Below, one piece after another: positions 62,764 through 64,000 of a DNA stretch of 64,000 nt. How positions within the stretch are numbered: position 1 is the stretch's first letter; each line of letters begins with the position of its first letter. The stretch is taken from assembly GCA_002280475.1 (NCBI GenBank), contig NCEB01000001.1, positions 62,001 through 126,000 of the forward strand. The letters are read 5' to 3'. The notes beneath the pieces were generated by a model. The model made no database searches. It saw only the letters and a program-made list of their open reading frames with translations, and was not told the origin of the DNA. The DNA is from Brevundimonas subvibrioides. Its GTDB lineage: Bacteria > Pseudomonadota > Alphaproteobacteria > Caulobacterales > Caulobacteraceae. Position numbers and translations under genes: made by a program.

Positions 62764-62825
62764 ACCGCTTCCCAGCGACGGCGGTCTCTTCGAATCTCCG
62801 CTGTTCGATTCTTCAGGACATCACG

Positions 62826-63479
62826 ATGCATGCGCTCAAGGTCACCCTGCTTGCCATCGGCAGCCTTATGGCCGCGGCGGCTCCCGCCGTCGCCCAGGAC
62901 GAGGACGGCGAGCTCTGGTTCAACCCGGCGTTCGTCAAGCAGATCGACGATCGGACGTCCGTCGAGCTGGAGACGGCCCAGCGACTGCGCCAGGATCCGC
63001 GGAAGGACACCTACTTCGCGCGCCTCTGGCTGAACCGGGAGGATGGCGCGGGCCGCCAATGGAGCGTGGGTGTCGAGCAGCGCTGGAACGGTCCCGACGA
63101 GCGGGAGGTGCGGCTGCTGCAACAGGTCGGCTACGATTGGGGTCCGCTGGAGTTCCGCACGCGGCTAGAGCAACGTTTCGTCGATGTCGATCCTCAGACG
63201 GGCGTGAGGCTGCGACAGCGTGTGGGGACAACGATTCCCCTGACAGACAGCGAGGACGGATGGGCGCTCACCGGGGACGCCGAGGTCGCCGTCACGCTTC
63301 GCAACACCGAGCCTGGCGGGCAGAAGGGCGTGACGGGCCTGAGAACCTTTGTCGGCTTCGAACGGAGTTACGGCCGCTATGACGTGAGTCTGGGCTACCT
63401 TCGCCAGCAGGACATCCGCGACGGGGCCGAAGACCGCGTCGGTCATGCGCCGTTCGTCGGTTTGACGGTCAACTTCTGA
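62826..63479 (+). CDS. DUF2490 family protein, probable outer-membrane barrel
   Basis: Protein of 217 residues with signal peptide (LKVTLLAIGSLMAAAAPAVA) and alternating beta-strand sequence: DGELWFNPAFVKQIDDRTSV, QQVGYDWGPLEFRTRLEQRF and YDVSLGYLRQQDIRDG, ending in Phe, matching DUF2490. Function unknown. It probably belongs with OmpW to the envelope genes downstream of the two-component operon. Confidence 0.85.
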   Translation: MHALKVTLLAIGSLMAAAAPAVAQDEDGELWFNPAFVKQIDDRTSVELETAQRLRQDPRKDTYFARLWLNREDGAGRQWSVGVEQRWNGPDEREVRLLQQVGYDWGPLEFRTRLEQRFVDVDPQTGVRLRQRVGTTIPLTDSEDGWALTGDAEVAVTLRNTEPGGQKGVTGLRTFVGFERSYGRYDVSLGYLRQQDIRDGAEDRVGHAPFVGLTVNF

Positions 63480-63527
63480 GGCTGGCTCCATGGGCTCGCA
63501 GCCCCGAGACTCAAACCGCCTTCGCGA

Positions 63528-64000
63528 TTACCAAAGCCAGAGCGCGGCGGCGGTATAGAGTGCGATGCCGACAGTGAGATTGAACGGGAAGGTGATCGCC
63601 AGGGAGGCGGTGACGAACACGCCCGCGTCCGCCTGCGGCGCGGCTACGCGCATGGCGGCCGGAACTGCGATATAGGACGCCGATCCCGCCAGGATAGTCA
63701 GCAAGGCGGCGTCGCCCGCGTCTAGACCCGCCAGGCGCGAGAGCCCGAGGGCGAGGGCGGCCGACACGAGTGGAAAGCCCAGGGCAAAGGCGACGATTCC
63801 TGGGCTGAGCTTTCTCCCACCCTCCATGAGCCTGCGGGCAGCGATCAGTCCGATATCCAGCAGGAAGAAGCACAGAGCTCCCTGGAACAGCGGTCCGACG
63901 AACAGGTCGAGCCGGGCCAGGCCGGGCGCACCAGAGATCAGACCGACCCCGAAGCTGCCCAGCAGCATGACCGTCGCGGCGCCGACGAAGACCTCCCTCA
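63528..64000 (-). CDS. SbtA-family sodium-dependent bicarbonate permease (5' end outside window)
   Basis: C-terminal part (157 codons visible) of a membrane transporter. It shows GVGLISGAPGLARLDLFVGP, FQGALCFFLLDIGLIAARRL, LTILAGSASYIAVPAAMRVA and FVTASLAITFPFNLTVGIAL, characteristic of the SbtA/DUF897 permease family. The frame is open to the window end without a start at the family's N-terminus. An internal ATG at 63968 is not the true start. Confidence 0.85.
   Translation of the reverse strand, partial: REVFVGAATVMLLGSFGVGLISGAPGLARLDLFVGPLFQGALCFFLLDIGLIAARRLMEGGRKLSPGIVAFALGFPLVSAALALGLSRLAGLDAGDAALLTILAGSASYIAVPAAMRVAAPQADAGVFVTASLAITFPFNLTVGIALYTAAALWLW

Overview
The window is high-GC DNA that fits a Caulobacterales alphaproteobacterium, most likely Brevundimonas or a close relative. 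The grounds are high GC, MucR with a one-cysteine zinc finger, two DUF2336 proteins, fliI-fliJ, a Xanthomonas/Caulobacter-type TonB receptor and uronate catabolism with manD. No rRNA, tRNA or CRISPR array was recognised.

Layout. 1-6.3 kb: an ABC-F ATPase cut by the window edge and carrying two in-frame inverted-repeat insertions; a 0.7-kb gene-free stretch with hairpins and a 50-bp tandem repeat; hicAB; and an ABC importer (binding protein, ATPase, permease) split by a DUF559 nuclease-like gene between inverted 49-bp arms. 6.3-17.2 kb: an exported proline-rich protein, two DUF2336 genes around mucR, cysK, a hybrid histidine kinase broken by an amber codon, an M48 protease, fliIJ, and a second DUF559 gene between inverted arms of another repeat family. 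17.2-43.1 kb: a large polysaccharide and uronate utilisation locus. 43.1-46.5 kb: a CsgG/PEGA-like/DUF4810/DUF799 envelope operon and a secreted thermonuclease. 46.6-56.9 kb: MBL hydrolase, beta-propeller and DUF305 genes divergent from a LysR regulator, then sulfite dehydrogenase genes, a TDT transporter, a DsbA-like lipoprotein, malate dehydrogenase and OsmC. 57-61.2 kb: a four-gene two-component operon. 61.3-64 kb: a frameshifted exported protein, OmpW, DUF2490 and the end of an SbtA-type permease.

How the uronate locus works. Exported GH10, two GH28 enzymes, an alpha/alpha-toroid protein and a Tat-exported GH2 would release uronic acids. The TonB receptor, a GPH symporter and a TRAP transporter would import oligomers and monomers. 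UxaC, the UxuB-type reductase, ManD and UxaA cover both the glucuronate and galacturonate routes to 2-keto-3-deoxygluconate. A FadR-type regulator heads a nine-gene operon with overlapping genes. An identical 14-bp sequence lies in its promoter and in the distant divergent promoter of the TonB receptor and enolase genes, suggesting one regulon.

The strongest candidate for an undescribed system is the pair of DUF559 cassettes. Two different DUF559 genes each sit between inverted arms of a different palindromic repeat, and a gene-less doublet of the first repeat family sits inside the ABC-F gene. This resembles an autonomous and a non-autonomous form of a REP-type element in which DUF559 takes the place normally held by a RAYT transposase.
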